DNA from: Mucilaginibacter sp. SG564
Lineage (GTDB): Bacteria > Bacteroidota > Bacteroidia > Sphingobacteriales > Sphingobacteriaceae
Length of the DNA stretch: 64,000 nt
Direction: 5' to 3'
NCBI RefSeq assembly: GCF_013149275.1
Contig: NZ_JABGNA010000003.1
Coordinates: forward strand, 372,001 to 436,000
In this document: positions 51,154 to 60,184 of the stretch, piece by piece
Layout of the letters: each line of letters begins with the position of its first letter
Numbering within the stretch: the first letter of the stretch is position 1
Translations under genes and position numbers: made by a program
Notes under the pieces: generated by a model
What the model was told of the DNA's origin: nothing
The model's database searches: none
What the model saw: only the letters and a program-made list of their open reading frames with translations

Positions 51154-51858
51154 ATGCAACCCTCCCAGTATGAAAACCTTACAGCAGCCCAGGCCATCGC
51201 CTACCAGCATGAGCTACGCAGGCAGATAGACCTTACACCGCTGAATAAACCTATCCAAACCATAAGTGGGGCCGACATCTCGTTCAATAAATACTCGGAT
51301 GTGGTATATGCCGGTATTGTACTGTTCAACTACCCCGAATTGAAAGTTATAGGCACAGCAACAGCTATCAGCAAAACTAAATTCCCTTATATCTCGGGCC
51401 TGCTGGCTTTTCGCGAAGTACCCGCTTTATTGGATGCATGGAACAAACTGCCCATAAAACCCGATATAATGGTTTTAGATGGCCAAGGCATTGCTCATGA
51501 GCGTCGAACTGGCATCGCCACACATTTTGGATTGATAACCAATACACCATCCATAGGCAGCGCTAAAAGTCGCCTTACCGGGCGTTATGACGAACCCGGC
51601 AACAATCCATTTGATCAAAGCCTCATGTATGATAAAGGCGAAGTCATCGGCATCGCGCTGCGCAGCAAAACCAATTGTAACCCCATTTATATTTCGCCCG
51701 GCCACCGGCTAAGCATGAAGCAGAGTGTGGAGATCATCAAAAACTGCATCCGCGGTTACCGCATCCCCGAACCAACCCGCCAGGCACACCTCCTGGTAAA
51801 TAAAATACGCGTTGACGACGGCGACAACAATAATCGGCAGATTAATCTGTTTGATTAG
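51154..51858 (+). CDS. nfi: Endonuclease V (deoxyinosine-specific)
   Basis: The 234-residue enzyme nicks DNA (or RNA) near deoxyinosine, starting alternative excision repair of deaminated adenine. Catalytic region I is GADISFNKYSDVVYAGIVLF (Asp). Region II is LLAFREVPALLDAW. Region III is MVLDGQGIAHERRTGIATHFG (Asp), with Glu-Arg-Arg where many have Pro-Arg. Region IV is GSAKSRLTGRY. ATG 51154 is chosen (MQPSQYENLTAAQAI); the earlier in-frame start at 51103 lies in the repeat arm. A membrane protein and ABC ATPase gene follow closely. Confidence 0.93.
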   Translation: MQPSQYENLTAAQAIAYQHELRRQIDLTPLNKPIQTISGADISFNKYSDVVYAGIVLFNYPELKVIGTATAISKTKFPYISGLLAFREVPALLDAWNKLPIKPDIMVLDGQGIAHERRTGIATHFGLITNTPSIGSAKSRLTGRYDEPGNNPFDQSLMYDKGEVIGIALRSKTNCNPIYISPGHRLSMKQSVEIIKNCIRGYRIPEPTRQAHLLVNKIRVDDGDNNNRQINLFD

Positions 51859-51880
51859 CTGTTACCTATCTATTATCGCA

Positions 51881-52213
51881 TTGAAACGTTTAAGCATTAT
51901 TACTTTCCAGTTTTACCGCTTGCTCCTGCTGTATAATATAGCATTTACTATATTGGCGCTATTTCTTTTGCTTTTCAATGCGGCCTCTCTAAATGCCGGA
52001 ATCTTTGTGTTTGCCAAGGTAATTGGGTTCACATGCGCCGTAGCCCTTCATTATTTTTTTTCGGCCAAGGAGAATTACTTTTATTTCCGCAATGCGGGCT
52101 ATGGCATGAGGCGTATGTTCGTGAGCGCTTTCGCTATTGATCTTTCTATCTGTATATCATTGATCACCATAACTAAAATCATATTATATGCAGGCCTCTA
52201 TCTTAAAGGTTGA
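51881..52213 (+). CDS. Small membrane protein, partner of the downstream ABC ATPase
   Basis: About 110 residues with three hydrophobic helices (LLLLYNIAFTILALFLLLFN; GIFVFAKVIGFTCAVALHYFF; MFVSAFAIDLSICISLITIT) and a polar loop SAKENYFYFRNAGYGMRR. I recognise no family. TTG 51881 is the preferred start, 22 nt after nfi; the longer frame (ATG-like start at 51812) would overlap nfi by 47 nt. It overlaps the ATPase gene by 26 nt, so the two are translationally coupled and are presumably a minimal ABC system. No ordinary permease is visible. Confidence 0.7.
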   Translation: MKRLSIITFQFYRLLLLYNIAFTILALFLLLFNAASLNAGIFVFAKVIGFTCAVALHYFFSAKENYFYFRNAGYGMRRMFVSAFAIDLSICISLITITKIILYAGLYLKG

Positions 52214-52853
52214 CAGCATACAGCTCGAATTTGATGGTCGAAAAATCCTGCAGGATATTTACCTCGACTGTAAGCAGGGGGAGATCGTGGGCTTGTTGGG
52301 CCGCAATGGTTGCGGAAAATCGTCATTGCTACGTATCATATTCGGTATTTTAACGCCTGGCTTTAAACATGTAAGTATTAACGGCCAGTACATAGCCAAA
52401 GGTTATCATCAAACCCGGATAGCCTATCTGCCTCAGCATAATTACCTGCCACACGGCATTCCGATAACAAAATTGGCCAAAAATTTTATCGACCCGATTT
52501 TCTGGGACGAATTCAGCAGCCTGGATATCTATAAAGGCCATTTTAATAAAACAGTAGGTCAGCTCTCAGGCGGCGAACTCCGCCAACTGGAAACCTTGAT
52601 GATCATTTACAACAAGGCCGATTTTATCCTGCTCGACGAACCTTTCACACACATCTCACCCATACAGGCCGAACTGTTTAAACCCATCATCAAAAGATGC
52701 GCAAGGCACAAAGGTTTTATCATTACAGATCACCAGTACCGCAACATTATCGATATAAGCGATAGGATCATCCTCATCAGCGAGGGCAGCACCAAACATG
52801 TTAAAAGCAAGGATGATCTGATTACCTGGGGCTATGTGAGTCACTTAGATTGA
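52188..52853 (+). CDS. ABC transporter ATP-binding protein
   Basis: The 221-residue nucleotide-binding domain has Walker A GRNGCGKSS, the Q-loop region YLPQHNYLP, the signature LSGGELRQLE, Walker B FILLDEPFTH and the switch His in IITDHQY. The H-loop and D-loop are intact, so it should hydrolyse ATP. The N-terminal VDSIQLEFDGRKILQDIYLDC is standard. It overlaps the small membrane protein gene, its probable membrane partner. The cargo or function is unknown; it may be a regulatory or efflux ATPase. Confidence 0.9.
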   Translation: MQASILKVDSIQLEFDGRKILQDIYLDCKQGEIVGLLGRNGCGKSSLLRIIFGILTPGFKHVSINGQYIAKGYHQTRIAYLPQHNYLPHGIPITKLAKNFIDPIFWDEFSSLDIYKGHFNKTVGQLSGGELRQLETLMIIYNKADFILLDEPFTHISPIQAELFKPIIKRCARHKGFIITDHQYRNIIDISDRIILISEGSTKHVKSKDDLITWGYVSHLD

Positions 52854-52973
52854 TGTTTCAGTCATAAAATAATCATCTGGGAATCGAATATAATTGCCGA
52901 TATTCCGTTATGTTGATGTGATTTAATATTCACATAATAAAAAAGTAATTTAGCTTCACCAGAACATTTTTTT

Positions 52974-53765
52974 ATGACCATCCCCATATACCAGGCCGAC
53001 GCGTTTACCGATAAGTTATTTGGCGGTAATCCCGCGGCTATTTGTCCGCTTACCAAATGGCTGCCCGATGATGTGATGCAAAAAATAGCCATCGAAAATA
53101 ACCTGGCCGAAACCGCTTTTTTTGTAAAAACGACTACCGGTTACAAACTACGTTGGTTTACCCCCGAATATGAGATTGATCTTTGCGGTCATGCTACCCT
53201 GGCATCGGCACATATACTGTTTACCGAACTGGGGTTCGCAGGTGACACCCTTCATTTTGAAACGGTAAAAGCAGGTACATTGATCGTAAAAAAAGATGGC
53301 GACAAATATACCATGGATTTCCCTTCGAGGCCACCAATCCCTATCGAACAACCCATGGGACTGGCCGAAGCCCTGGGCGATAAGCAACCTGTTGCCTTTT
53401 TACGCTCACGAGATTACTTCCTGGTTTATGAAAGCGAACAGGATATCAAAGACATTACCCCCGATTTTTTTGCACTCTCCAAAATGGATACCGTTGGGGT
53501 AATTGTAACCGCCCGCGGTGATAACTCCGATTTTGTATCGCGCTTTTTTGCCCCCGGCGCTGGCATTCCCGAAGATCCGGTAACCGGTTCGGCACATTGC
53601 AACCTGATACCTTACTGGGCAAAAGTGCTGGGCAAAAATACCCTGCACGCCTACCAGATCTCGGCCCGCCGCGGCGAGCTATGGTGCGAACTCAAAGGCG
53701 ACCGCGTACAAATGAGCGGCAAAGCGATGACTTACTTAAAAGGAGAGATAAGCGTTGTTCATTAG
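52974..53765 (+). CDS. PhzF-family isomerase/epimerase
   Basis: The 263-residue protein has the PhzF double hot-dog-like fold with the N-terminal signature IYQADAFTDKLFGGNPAAICP, the catalytic Glu in NNLAETAFFV, GHATLASAHILF, and the C-terminal DPVTGSAHCNLIPYW. PhzF itself isomerises a phenazine precursor, but no phenazine genes are present, so a general metabolite role is likely. Single gene. Confidence 0.9.
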   Translation: MTIPIYQADAFTDKLFGGNPAAICPLTKWLPDDVMQKIAIENNLAETAFFVKTTTGYKLRWFTPEYEIDLCGHATLASAHILFTELGFAGDTLHFETVKAGTLIVKKDGDKYTMDFPSRPPIPIEQPMGLAEALGDKQPVAFLRSRDYFLVYESEQDIKDITPDFFALSKMDTVGVIVTARGDNSDFVSRFFAPGAGIPEDPVTGSAHCNLIPYWAKVLGKNTLHAYQISARRGELWCELKGDRVQMSGKAMTYLKGEISVVH

Positions 53766-53799
53766 TTCATTAAGAAAACTTCATATCGTTTAAATATTG

Positions 53800-53878
53800 T
53801 TTGTCATCCTGAGAAACGAAGGATCTATTTATAGTCATGCCTGTTGCACATTAGATTCTTCGTTCCTCAGAATGACAA
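53800..53878. repeat. GTCATCCTGAGG-family inverted repeat, copy C
   Basis: The left arm TTTGTCATCCTGAGAAACG…GGATCTATTTATAG pairs imperfectly with the right arm (complement of TTGTCATTCTGAGGAACGAA then GAATCTAATG). Confidence 0.8.
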
Positions 53879-54240
53879 CGTTTTTAAATATCTTTTTCTT
53901 CTCCCCCGTCAGCAGAACGGCTTCGGACGAAAGCGGGCAGAACAATGGTGGCCTGTGCAGCTGTAAGGGCATTAGCAATTTTGCCTTAAGCGGGGATATG
54001 AGCGAACGAGGTAGCGGCAAAATTAAGCAGCCCGTGGTTCTGCCAGGTTTGCAGGGCAAAGGCCATGAGCGCACAGAAGCATTTCTGCTGACAGCCTTTT
54101 TGGTTACTTTTGTGGCGACAAAAGTAACTGGCCCTCCCGCGGCCAAGAGCGGATATGCGCCACGCTCCCACCCAAACTTCCAGACTTTCCGTCTTTCTGA
54201 CTTTCGGTCTATATCCCTCAAAAAAAGTTTAATAAAATCA
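53879..54240. repeat. Non-coding block with a GTTACTTTTGT hairpin upstream of smc
   Basis: This GC-richer block contains no convincing gene. A perfect 11-bp stem (GTTACTTTTGT 54103-54113 with ACAAAAGTAAC 54118-54128, loop GGCG) lies in its second half. CAGAACGG…GGGCAGAACAATGG and CCCGTGGTTCTGCC are partly complementary. The end (ACTTTCCGTCTTTCTGACTT then TCGG) is word-like. I recall similar TTGGTTACTTTTTGGCG sequences between genes in this family, so it is likely a dispersed element. Confidence 0.6.
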
Positions 54241-54294
54241 TTTTTTTATGATTACTTTGAAGGTTCGATCTTTTATACGGACACAATAATATAA

Positions 54295-57200
54295 ATGCAG
54301 CTTACCCGCTTAGAAATCAAGGGCTTTAAAAGTTTTGGAGATAAGATCACCATTAATTTTAATGAGGGTGTAACTGCTATTGTGGGGCCAAATGGCTGCG
54401 GAAAATCAAATGTGGTCGACTCGATACGCTGGGTTTTAGGCGAACAAAGCACCCGGATGCTCCGGTCCGAGAAGATGGACAACGTTATTTTTAACGGAAC
54501 CAAGAGTCGCAAATCCGCCAATCTGGCCGAGGTTTCCCTCACTTTTGATAATACCAAGAACGTACTGCCTACTGATTATTCGCAGGTTACCTTAACCCGC
54601 AAGCTATACCGCACCGGCGAAAGCGAATACCGTCTGAATGATGTTCAGTGCCGCCTCAAAGATATTACAGATCTTTTCCTGGATACAGGCATCGGGTCCG
54701 ACTCCTACTCCATCATCGAGCTGCGGATGATCGACGAGATCATTACCAATAAGGAAGGCTCGCGCCGTAACCTGTTTGAAGAAGCATCGGGCATATCCAA
54801 ATACAAGCTTCGTAAAAAGCAAACTTTTAGTAAGCTTAAAGATACCGAGGCCGATCTGGAACGTGTGGAGGATCTGTTATTCGAGATCGAGAAGAACTTG
54901 AAAACGCTGGAGAACCAGGCTAAAAAAACCGAACGCTACTACCGCATCAAGGAGCAGTATAAAACGCTCAGCATTATGTTGGCTTCGTTCCGCATTGTAT
55001 CGTTCAGCGAGTCGTTAAAGAAAATTGAAGACCAGGAGCAACAGCAAAAAGCCGAAAAAGGCGGTATTGTTGCCCAGATAGATACTTTGGAGGCCGCTCT
55101 GCAGCAACAAAAGCTGGATAGCATCACCAAAGAAAAAAACCTGTCGGTTCAGCAAAAGACCACCAATGAGTTTGTATCCAAGATCCGTGCTTATGAAAGC
55201 GAGAAAAAGATCAAGAACGAGCAGCTCAAATTTCAGCAGGATAAGGAAGCCCGTTTAAGTGAAGAACTGGAACGCGATAAAAACCAGCTAAACCACGTAC
55301 TGTACAACATCAAGCGCCTGAGCGAGGAAAAAGCTATTGAAGATGAAAACCTACAAGCCATACAAAGCAAAGTAACCGACCTGAAAGAAGCGGTTGATGA
55401 ACTGCGGCAGCAGCAAACCGAAGCCCGCAACGAACTTAACGAGCTTACCAATATCAATACCCGGTTACAAAACCAGGCTTACAAAGCCGAAAAGGATATT
55501 GATATTTTGCAGATTCAGCAACAGGCCCTGGAACAGGAAAGCCAGCGTAACATGGAGGACACCACCAATAAGGAGGTGGAACTTTCGCACTTTAACCAGG
55601 TGGTTGCCGAACTGCAAACCCGCAAGGAAACGCTGGATGATGAATATCAGGCATCTTTAGAGGCAGAAAATAAGCTTAAAGAACAAATCGCGGCAACTGA
55701 TACCGAGCTTACCGAGATAAAGGATACCATTATTAAGGAGAGTCGTAAGCTCGACGCCAAGCAAAACGAATACAACCTCACCAAAAGTATGGTCGACAAC
55801 CTGGAAGGTTTCCCGGAGTCGATCCGATTTTTGAAAAAAAATACCGACTGGGCCAAAAACGCGCCGCTGTTCAGCGATGTGTTGTTTTGCCGCGAGGAGT
55901 TCCGTGTAGCCATTGAAAACTATCTGGAACCCCTGATGAACCATTATGTGGTGGAGAGCTATGACGAGGCTATAAAGGCCATCAATTTACTCAGCACCGC
56001 GTCAAGAGGAAGGGCGCATTTCTTTATCCTGGAAAATTACAGCGAAACCAAGCCAACCGAACCCGCGTTTGAAAACGCCGGCGCAGTATCGGCGCTCAAA
56101 GTGATCGAGGTGGATAAGCGTTATACCAACCTGTGTAACCATTTATTAAAAAATGTGTACCTAGTTGACGACGATAAAGACCAGCAGATCAACAACGCGC
56201 AATTACCCGAGGGCGTGGTATTGATCGGTAAAAGCGGCAAGTTCAACAAATCAAAATATACCATGGCCGGTGGTTCGGTAGGTTTGTTTGAAGGTAAAAG
56301 GATAGGCAGGGCCAAAAACCTCGAGAACCTGGCCAAGGAGATCAAAGGGATCGAGAACCAGGTGAACGGCTTAAAAACCCGCGTGGATGACCTGCAAAGC
56401 AAACTGGCAGCTCTCAAAGCATCCACCAAAACCGCTGAGCTGAATGAGCAGCAAATGATCATCAACCGTTTAAATACGGAGCTCATTACGGTTAAAACCC
56501 GGCAGGAACAATACCAAACCTTCATTGAAAACAGTCTGAACCGTAAGGAAGATATCGCCCGCAAAATAGCCACTATTACAGAGGAGATGCAAAACCTGCA
56601 CCCCCTGTTAGCCGAGCTGAAAACGCAAAAGCAAATTCAAAACGACCTGCTTGTTGAAAAACAGGCGGCGTTTAACGAGCTGAACGAGTATGTTTCGGTA
56701 CAGTCAAACGCTTATAACCAGGAGAATATCCGTTTCCATCAACAGCAAAATAAGGTATCGGGCCTGGTAAAAGATCTGGATTACCGCGATACCCAGCAGG
56801 AAAGCCTTGAAAGCCGTATCAAGCAAAACAGTGCTGAATTTGAAAATGTAAAAATAGCCATACAGGAAAACCTGAAACAGGCCGATAACTCTGACGAGGG
56901 TCTGCTGGAAATGTATGAGCAAAAGGAGGCACTGGAAAAAGCCACTCAACAAGCCGAACAGGAATACTACCAATGGCGCGGCGTCATCACCGAAAACGAG
57001 AACGAAATAACCGCCCTGCGCCGCAAAAAAGATAACAGCGAGGTTATAGAGAACGAACTGCGCGAGGAACGCAACAACCTTAAACTGGAACTGAACGCCC
57101 TGAAAGAGCGCCTTTCTGTAGAGTTTAATATCGATATTGAAGAACTGCCTGAAACCGAAACCCCGGTTGACGAAAGCGAGCATGACCTGCGCGAAAAGGC

Positions 57201-57837
57201 TGAAAAACTGAAACGCCAGCTGGATGATTTCGGCGCCATTAACCCTATGGCGGTAGAGGCTTATAACGAAATGAATGAGCGCTATACCTTCATCCAGGCA
57301 CAAAAGAAGGATCTGAGCGAAGCTAAGGCCTCTTTACTGGCCACTATACAGGAGATTGATGATACCGCCAAAGAGAAGTTCATGACGGCCTTTATCATGG
57401 TGCGCGAAAACTTTATTAAAGTATTCCGTTCGTTGTTTAATGAAGAGGATTCCTGCGATCTGGTGCTGACAGACCCTGATCATCCACTGGAATCAGACAT
57501 CGATATTATTGCCAAGCCAAAGGGCAAACGCCCATTGTCTATCAACCAGCTATCAGGTGGTGAAAAAACATTGACCGCTACAGCCATCCTGTTCTCACTT
57601 TACCTGTTGAAGCCAGCCCCCTTCTGTATTTTTGATGAGGTTGACGCACCGCTGGATGATACTAATATTGACAAGTTCAATAACATTATCCGTACATTCT
57701 CCAAAGATTCGCAGTTCATCATCGTATCCCATAACAAAAGAACCATAGCCAGCACCGATGTAATTTACGGGGTGACTATGGTTGAACAAGGTATCTCGCG
57801 CGTTGTTCCCGTGGATCTGCGGGAACTTGCTGATTAA
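54295..57837 (+). CDS. smc: Chromosome segregation protein SMC
   Basis: The 1180-residue condensin ATPase organises the chromosome. Walker A GPNGCGKSN is at residues 31-39. Long coiled coils (about 170-515 and 665-1020) flank a hinge (about 520-660: FPESIRFLKKNTDWAKNAPLF … GRAHFFILEN … MAGGSVGLFEGKRIGR). The signature LSGGEKTLTA is near 1087 and Walker B FCIFDEVDAPLDDTN near 1110. The N- and C-terminal ABC halves join to form the head. The length is normal. The gene follows the long repeat block and is convergent with the S41 protease gene, leaving only 9 nt between the stop codons. Confidence 0.97.
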   Translation: MQLTRLEIKGFKSFGDKITINFNEGVTAIVGPNGCGKSNVVDSIRWVLGEQSTRMLRSEKMDNVIFNGTKSRKSANLAEVSLTFDNTKNVLPTDYSQVTLTRKLYRTGESEYRLNDVQCRLKDITDLFLDTGIGSDSYSIIELRMIDEIITNKEGSRRNLFEEASGISKYKLRKKQTFSKLKDTEADLERVEDLLFEIEKNLKTLENQAKKTERYYRIKEQYKTLSIMLASFRIVSFSESLKKIEDQEQQQKAEKGGIVAQIDTLEAALQQQKLDSITKEKNLSVQQKTTNEFVSKIRAYESEKKIKNEQLKFQQDKEARLSEELERDKNQLNHVLYNIKRLSEEKAIEDENLQAIQSKVTDLKEAVDELRQQQTEARNELNELTNINTRLQNQAYKAEKDIDILQIQQQALEQESQRNMEDTTNKEVELSHFNQVVAELQTRKETLDDEYQASLEAENKLKEQIAATDTELTEIKDTIIKESRKLDAKQNEYNLTKSMVDNLEGFPESIRFLKKNTDWAKNAPLFSDVLFCREEFRVAIENYLEPLMNHYVVESYDEAIKAINLLSTASRGRAHFFILENYSETKPTEPAFENAGAVSALKVIEVDKRYTNLCNHLLKNVYLVDDDKDQQINNAQLPEGVVLIGKSGKFNKSKYTMAGGSVGLFEGKRIGRAKNLENLAKEIKGIENQVNGLKTRVDDLQSKLAALKASTKTAELNEQQMIINRLNTELITVKTRQEQYQTFIENSLNRKEDIARKIATITEEMQNLHPLLAELKTQKQIQNDLLVEKQAAFNELNEYVSVQSNAYNQENIRFHQQQNKVSGLVKDLDYRDTQQESLESRIKQNSAEFENVKIAIQENLKQADNSDEGLLEMYEQKEALEKATQQAEQEYYQWRGVITENENEITALRRKKDNSEVIENELREERNNLKLELNALKERLSVEFNIDIEELPETETPVDESEHDLREKAEKLKRQLDDFGAINPMAVEAYNEMNERYTFIQAQKKDLSEAKASLLATIQEIDDTAKEKFMTAFIMVRENFIKVFRSLFNEEDSCDLVLTDPDHPLESDIDIIAKPKGKRPLSINQLSGGEKTLTATAILFSLYLLKPAPFCIFDEVDAPLDDTNIDKFNNIIRTFSKDSQFIIVSHNKRTIASTDVIYGVTMVEQGISRVVPVDLRELAD

Positions 57838-57846
57838 ATTCAGTAT

Positions 57847-59415
57847 TTATTTCTTTCCTTTTAACGTCAGGAACATGGAGCTTTTAAGGAGCGGCTGTGC
57901 CTTCACAGCAAGCACCCTTCGCTGGTAATCGCTCATGGTTATAGCATTGGTTGATAAGCCCTGAACCTTTAAGGTTGTACTTGCCGGATAAGCTCCGTTT
58001 TCGATATAACCTATGGCCTGGGCTAATAAAGTTTCATTGGTGTCGCCAAAATCATTCTGAATATTTTCTAATATCCGCTTACCCTGAAATGTTCCACCGC
58101 CTGATAAGCTGCCAACAGGTGGCATACCGGTATAATAACCGCCTTCGTTGTTTGAATTTTTTGTTTCAAACTCAGGTGTATAAAAATAATAGCCATTAAC
58201 TTTAAGATCTGACAAAAAACCAACCGGTTTACCAAAAGTGGTGTCACCAACTAACTGAACATTCATTTTAGGTCGCAGGTTATTGATGGTAAGCTCACTG
58301 GCCGATGCCGTATTACCCGTTACCAGAAAGAAAACGCGATTGATATTTAAAGGTCCTTTTTTTGCAAACTTTTCTATTTGCGCGGCGTTAGTTGGCTTAA
58401 AATACCCGGTAGGGAAAGGACCCAGTTTTTTCTGTATGATAGGATATTTATCATTTTGCATGTTGGCTGTCCAATAAGTGGTATTCATTACGCTGCCGGT
58501 TGCGCTTGACGGCGCTATAAGATTGGTGAGGTAAATACTCATATCCACATCACCCCCGCCGTTATAACGCAGATCAACAATCAGGTCGGTCACATTTTTA
58601 CTGGCAAAAGCATTAAAAACAGAATCAAGCCTGGCCTGTACATCTGGATTTTTGTCCAAAGTCACAAAACTGTTAAACACCATATAGCCCGCTGTTTTAC
58701 CCCCTTTAAGGGCGTAAGTATTGGTATAAACAACCGGGTTAACTGTATAACTTTTGGCGTTTATGGTAACCGTTTTTTCGGTACCATTTGCCTTACGGAT
58801 CTGAAGCGTTATTGTACTGCCGTTATTCACCGCGTTACTTACAAATTTGTAGCCTGCATCATTAGCCGGGTCTTTAAGATTGGTAATGTAAATACTATTA
58901 CCAGTTTGACCATTGATCCCGATAATCTGATCGCTTCGTTGCAAACCAGCTGAAGCCGCTGGCGAGCCCGGATAAACCAGGCTTACCCTGATTACGTTGG
59001 CGTAAGTATAAAAGTAATTGAAACCAAAATCGCCTTTTACAGCATTTAACTCACCATTAATGGTACCATCATCAATAAATGAATATTTGGAGCTGCCAGG
59101 GTTAAACGGATCATACTCATAAGGCAGGTTATGATCTGCCGGGTTTGCTGATAATTGGGTATAATGATCAATCTCGTCACTATAATTAAGCAGATCCGTG
59201 CTCTGCCTGGTATACTTCCTCGGATTAAAATCATTATAGGAGGGCAATGAATTATTCCAGTAATAATCCTCCTGGGCTATCATGTAAATGGAGTCCTGGG
59301 TGAGCTGGAGTTTAGTAGCATCGGTATTATTAGGTCCGTTGTTCGGGCTACTTTTTTTACAAGCCGAAACAACAATTGCGCAGGAAAAAAGTATTGGGTA
59401 AAATAATTTTTTCAT
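57847..59415 (-). CDS. S41-family (C-terminal processing-type) peptidase lipoprotein
   Basis: The 522-residue protein has a lipoprotein signal (FSCAIVVSAC, Cys at about residue 19), an N-terminal helical domain, a PDZ domain (about 160-225: PGSPAASAGLQRSDQIIGINGQTG) and an S41 catalytic core (LIVDLRYNGGGDVDMSIYLTNL; nucleophile in TGNTASASELTINNLRP; later DTTFGKPVGF with the Lys). Membership indicates a periplasmic protease clipping protein C-termini. It is convergent with smc. The substrate is unknown. Confidence 0.9.
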   Translation of the reverse strand: MKKLFYPILFSCAIVVSACKKSSPNNGPNNTDATKLQLTQDSIYMIAQEDYYWNNSLPSYNDFNPRKYTRQSTDLLNYSDEIDHYTQLSANPADHNLPYEYDPFNPGSSKYSFIDDGTINGELNAVKGDFGFNYFYTYANVIRVSLVYPGSPAASAGLQRSDQIIGINGQTGNSIYITNLKDPANDAGYKFVSNAVNNGSTITLQIRKANGTEKTVTINAKSYTVNPVVYTNTYALKGGKTAGYMVFNSFVTLDKNPDVQARLDSVFNAFASKNVTDLIVDLRYNGGGDVDMSIYLTNLIAPSSATGSVMNTTYWTANMQNDKYPIIQKKLGPFPTGYFKPTNAAQIEKFAKKGPLNINRVFFLVTGNTASASELTINNLRPKMNVQLVGDTTFGKPVGFLSDLKVNGYYFYTPEFETKNSNNEGGYYTGMPPVGSLSGGGTFQGKRILENIQNDFGDTNETLLAQAIGYIENGAYPASTTLKVQGLSTNAITMSDYQRRVLAVKAQPLLKSSMFLTLKGKK

Positions 59416-59471
59416 ATAGGATCAGTTTATTTAAATGCTTAACGCCATATAACCAACTATGTTACGCTGGC

Positions 59472-60080
59472 TTATAAAAATTTGTCGATATTAATATAGT
59501 CTATTCCTACGGCTTCGGCACATATCCTGTCCACTTCAGAATTTTCTATCATGATAATATCCCTTCTTTGTAAACTATGGTCTTGCATAAGCAGGTGCAA
59601 AACATCAGGTTCGGGTTTTGGGGCCGTTTCTTCGGCAAAATAGCAGGCCAGGTATTTTTCCAACCCGTGCCACTCTGTTTGTTTAATTTTATTTACCTGC
59701 TGTTCAATGTTTCCATTGGTTACAATGAACAGCTTTTTACGATCAACAACAATTTCCTGCATCAGCGTCAGCATATTCTGATACAGCAACAACTTCAATG
59801 GCAGCTTGGCGGTGATCAGCAGGTTTTCAAATTTATCCCTATATTTTTCAGCAATGGGGAAAGCTTCGGCTACTTGATTAAAAACCGCGTCCTTGCCTAT
59901 AGTTGTATACGCATCAACCATGATATCGGTTGTCTGTTTCGCGTCAACTAATTCGGTATATTCCAATAAATTGGCAAACAGGTAATAAACCTGGTATAAA
60001 TAATCTTTTTCGGGATACAGTACGTTATCCAATTCAAAAATAAAAGCGCTCTTGCGCCCGTCGATGTCCCTATAGTTCAT
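59472..60080 (-). CDS. HAD-superfamily protein with altered catalytic motifs
   Basis: The 202-residue protein has the HAD fold with an alpha-helical cap (about 22-95). Motif I reads FIFELDNVLYP: the nucleophile position, normally Asp, is Glu16, with Asp18 kept. Motif II (LFIVTNGN) and the motif III Lys (PKPEPDVLHLLM) are present. Motif IV, normally GDSxxD, is IENSEVD. The replaced nucleophile and lost GD suggest weak or no phosphatase activity. It is 104 nt downstream of the 98-residue pre-ATP-grasp gene in the lolD cluster, with repeats in the gap. Confidence 0.8.
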   Translation of the reverse strand: MNYRDIDGRKSAFIFELDNVLYPEKDYLYQVYYLFANLLEYTELVDAKQTTDIMVDAYTTIGKDAVFNQVAEAFPIAEKYRDKFENLLITAKLPLKLLLYQNMLTLMQEIVVDRKKLFIVTNGNIEQQVNKIKQTEWHGLEKYLACYFAEETAPKPEPDVLHLLMQDHSLQRRDIIMIENSEVDRICAEAVGIDYINIDKFL

Positions 60081-60180
60081 TGGTTCATTAGTTCATTGGT
60101 CAACCTCACCCCAACCCTCTACAAAGGAGAGGGCTTCAAAATATTTTTTTGATGTTTCCCCTTTTGGGGGAGATTTAGAG
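60077..60180. repeat. Intergenic repeats upstream of the HAD gene
   Basis: The tandem word GTTCATTGGTTCATTAGTTC (from about 60076) precedes the CCCTCT…AGAGGG hairpin (about 60115-60133) and CCCCTTTTGGGG (60158-60169) with AGATTTAGAGGGGG. The short hairpins may help separate the HAD gene from the upstream genes. Confidence 0.6.
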
Positions 60181-60184
60181 GGGG

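Noticed and set aside
53797-54294. ORF of 165 codons on the plus strand before smc
   Set aside because: It runs through a GTCATCCTGAGG palindrome and the hairpin block. The translation is rich in unusual residues and resembles no family, so it is read as repeat DNA.
56704-57303. 199-codon minus-strand ORF antisense to smc
   Set aside because: It is a shadow of the coiled-coil-coding strand, rich in Phe and Leu as expected for the reverse of Lys/Glu-rich codons.
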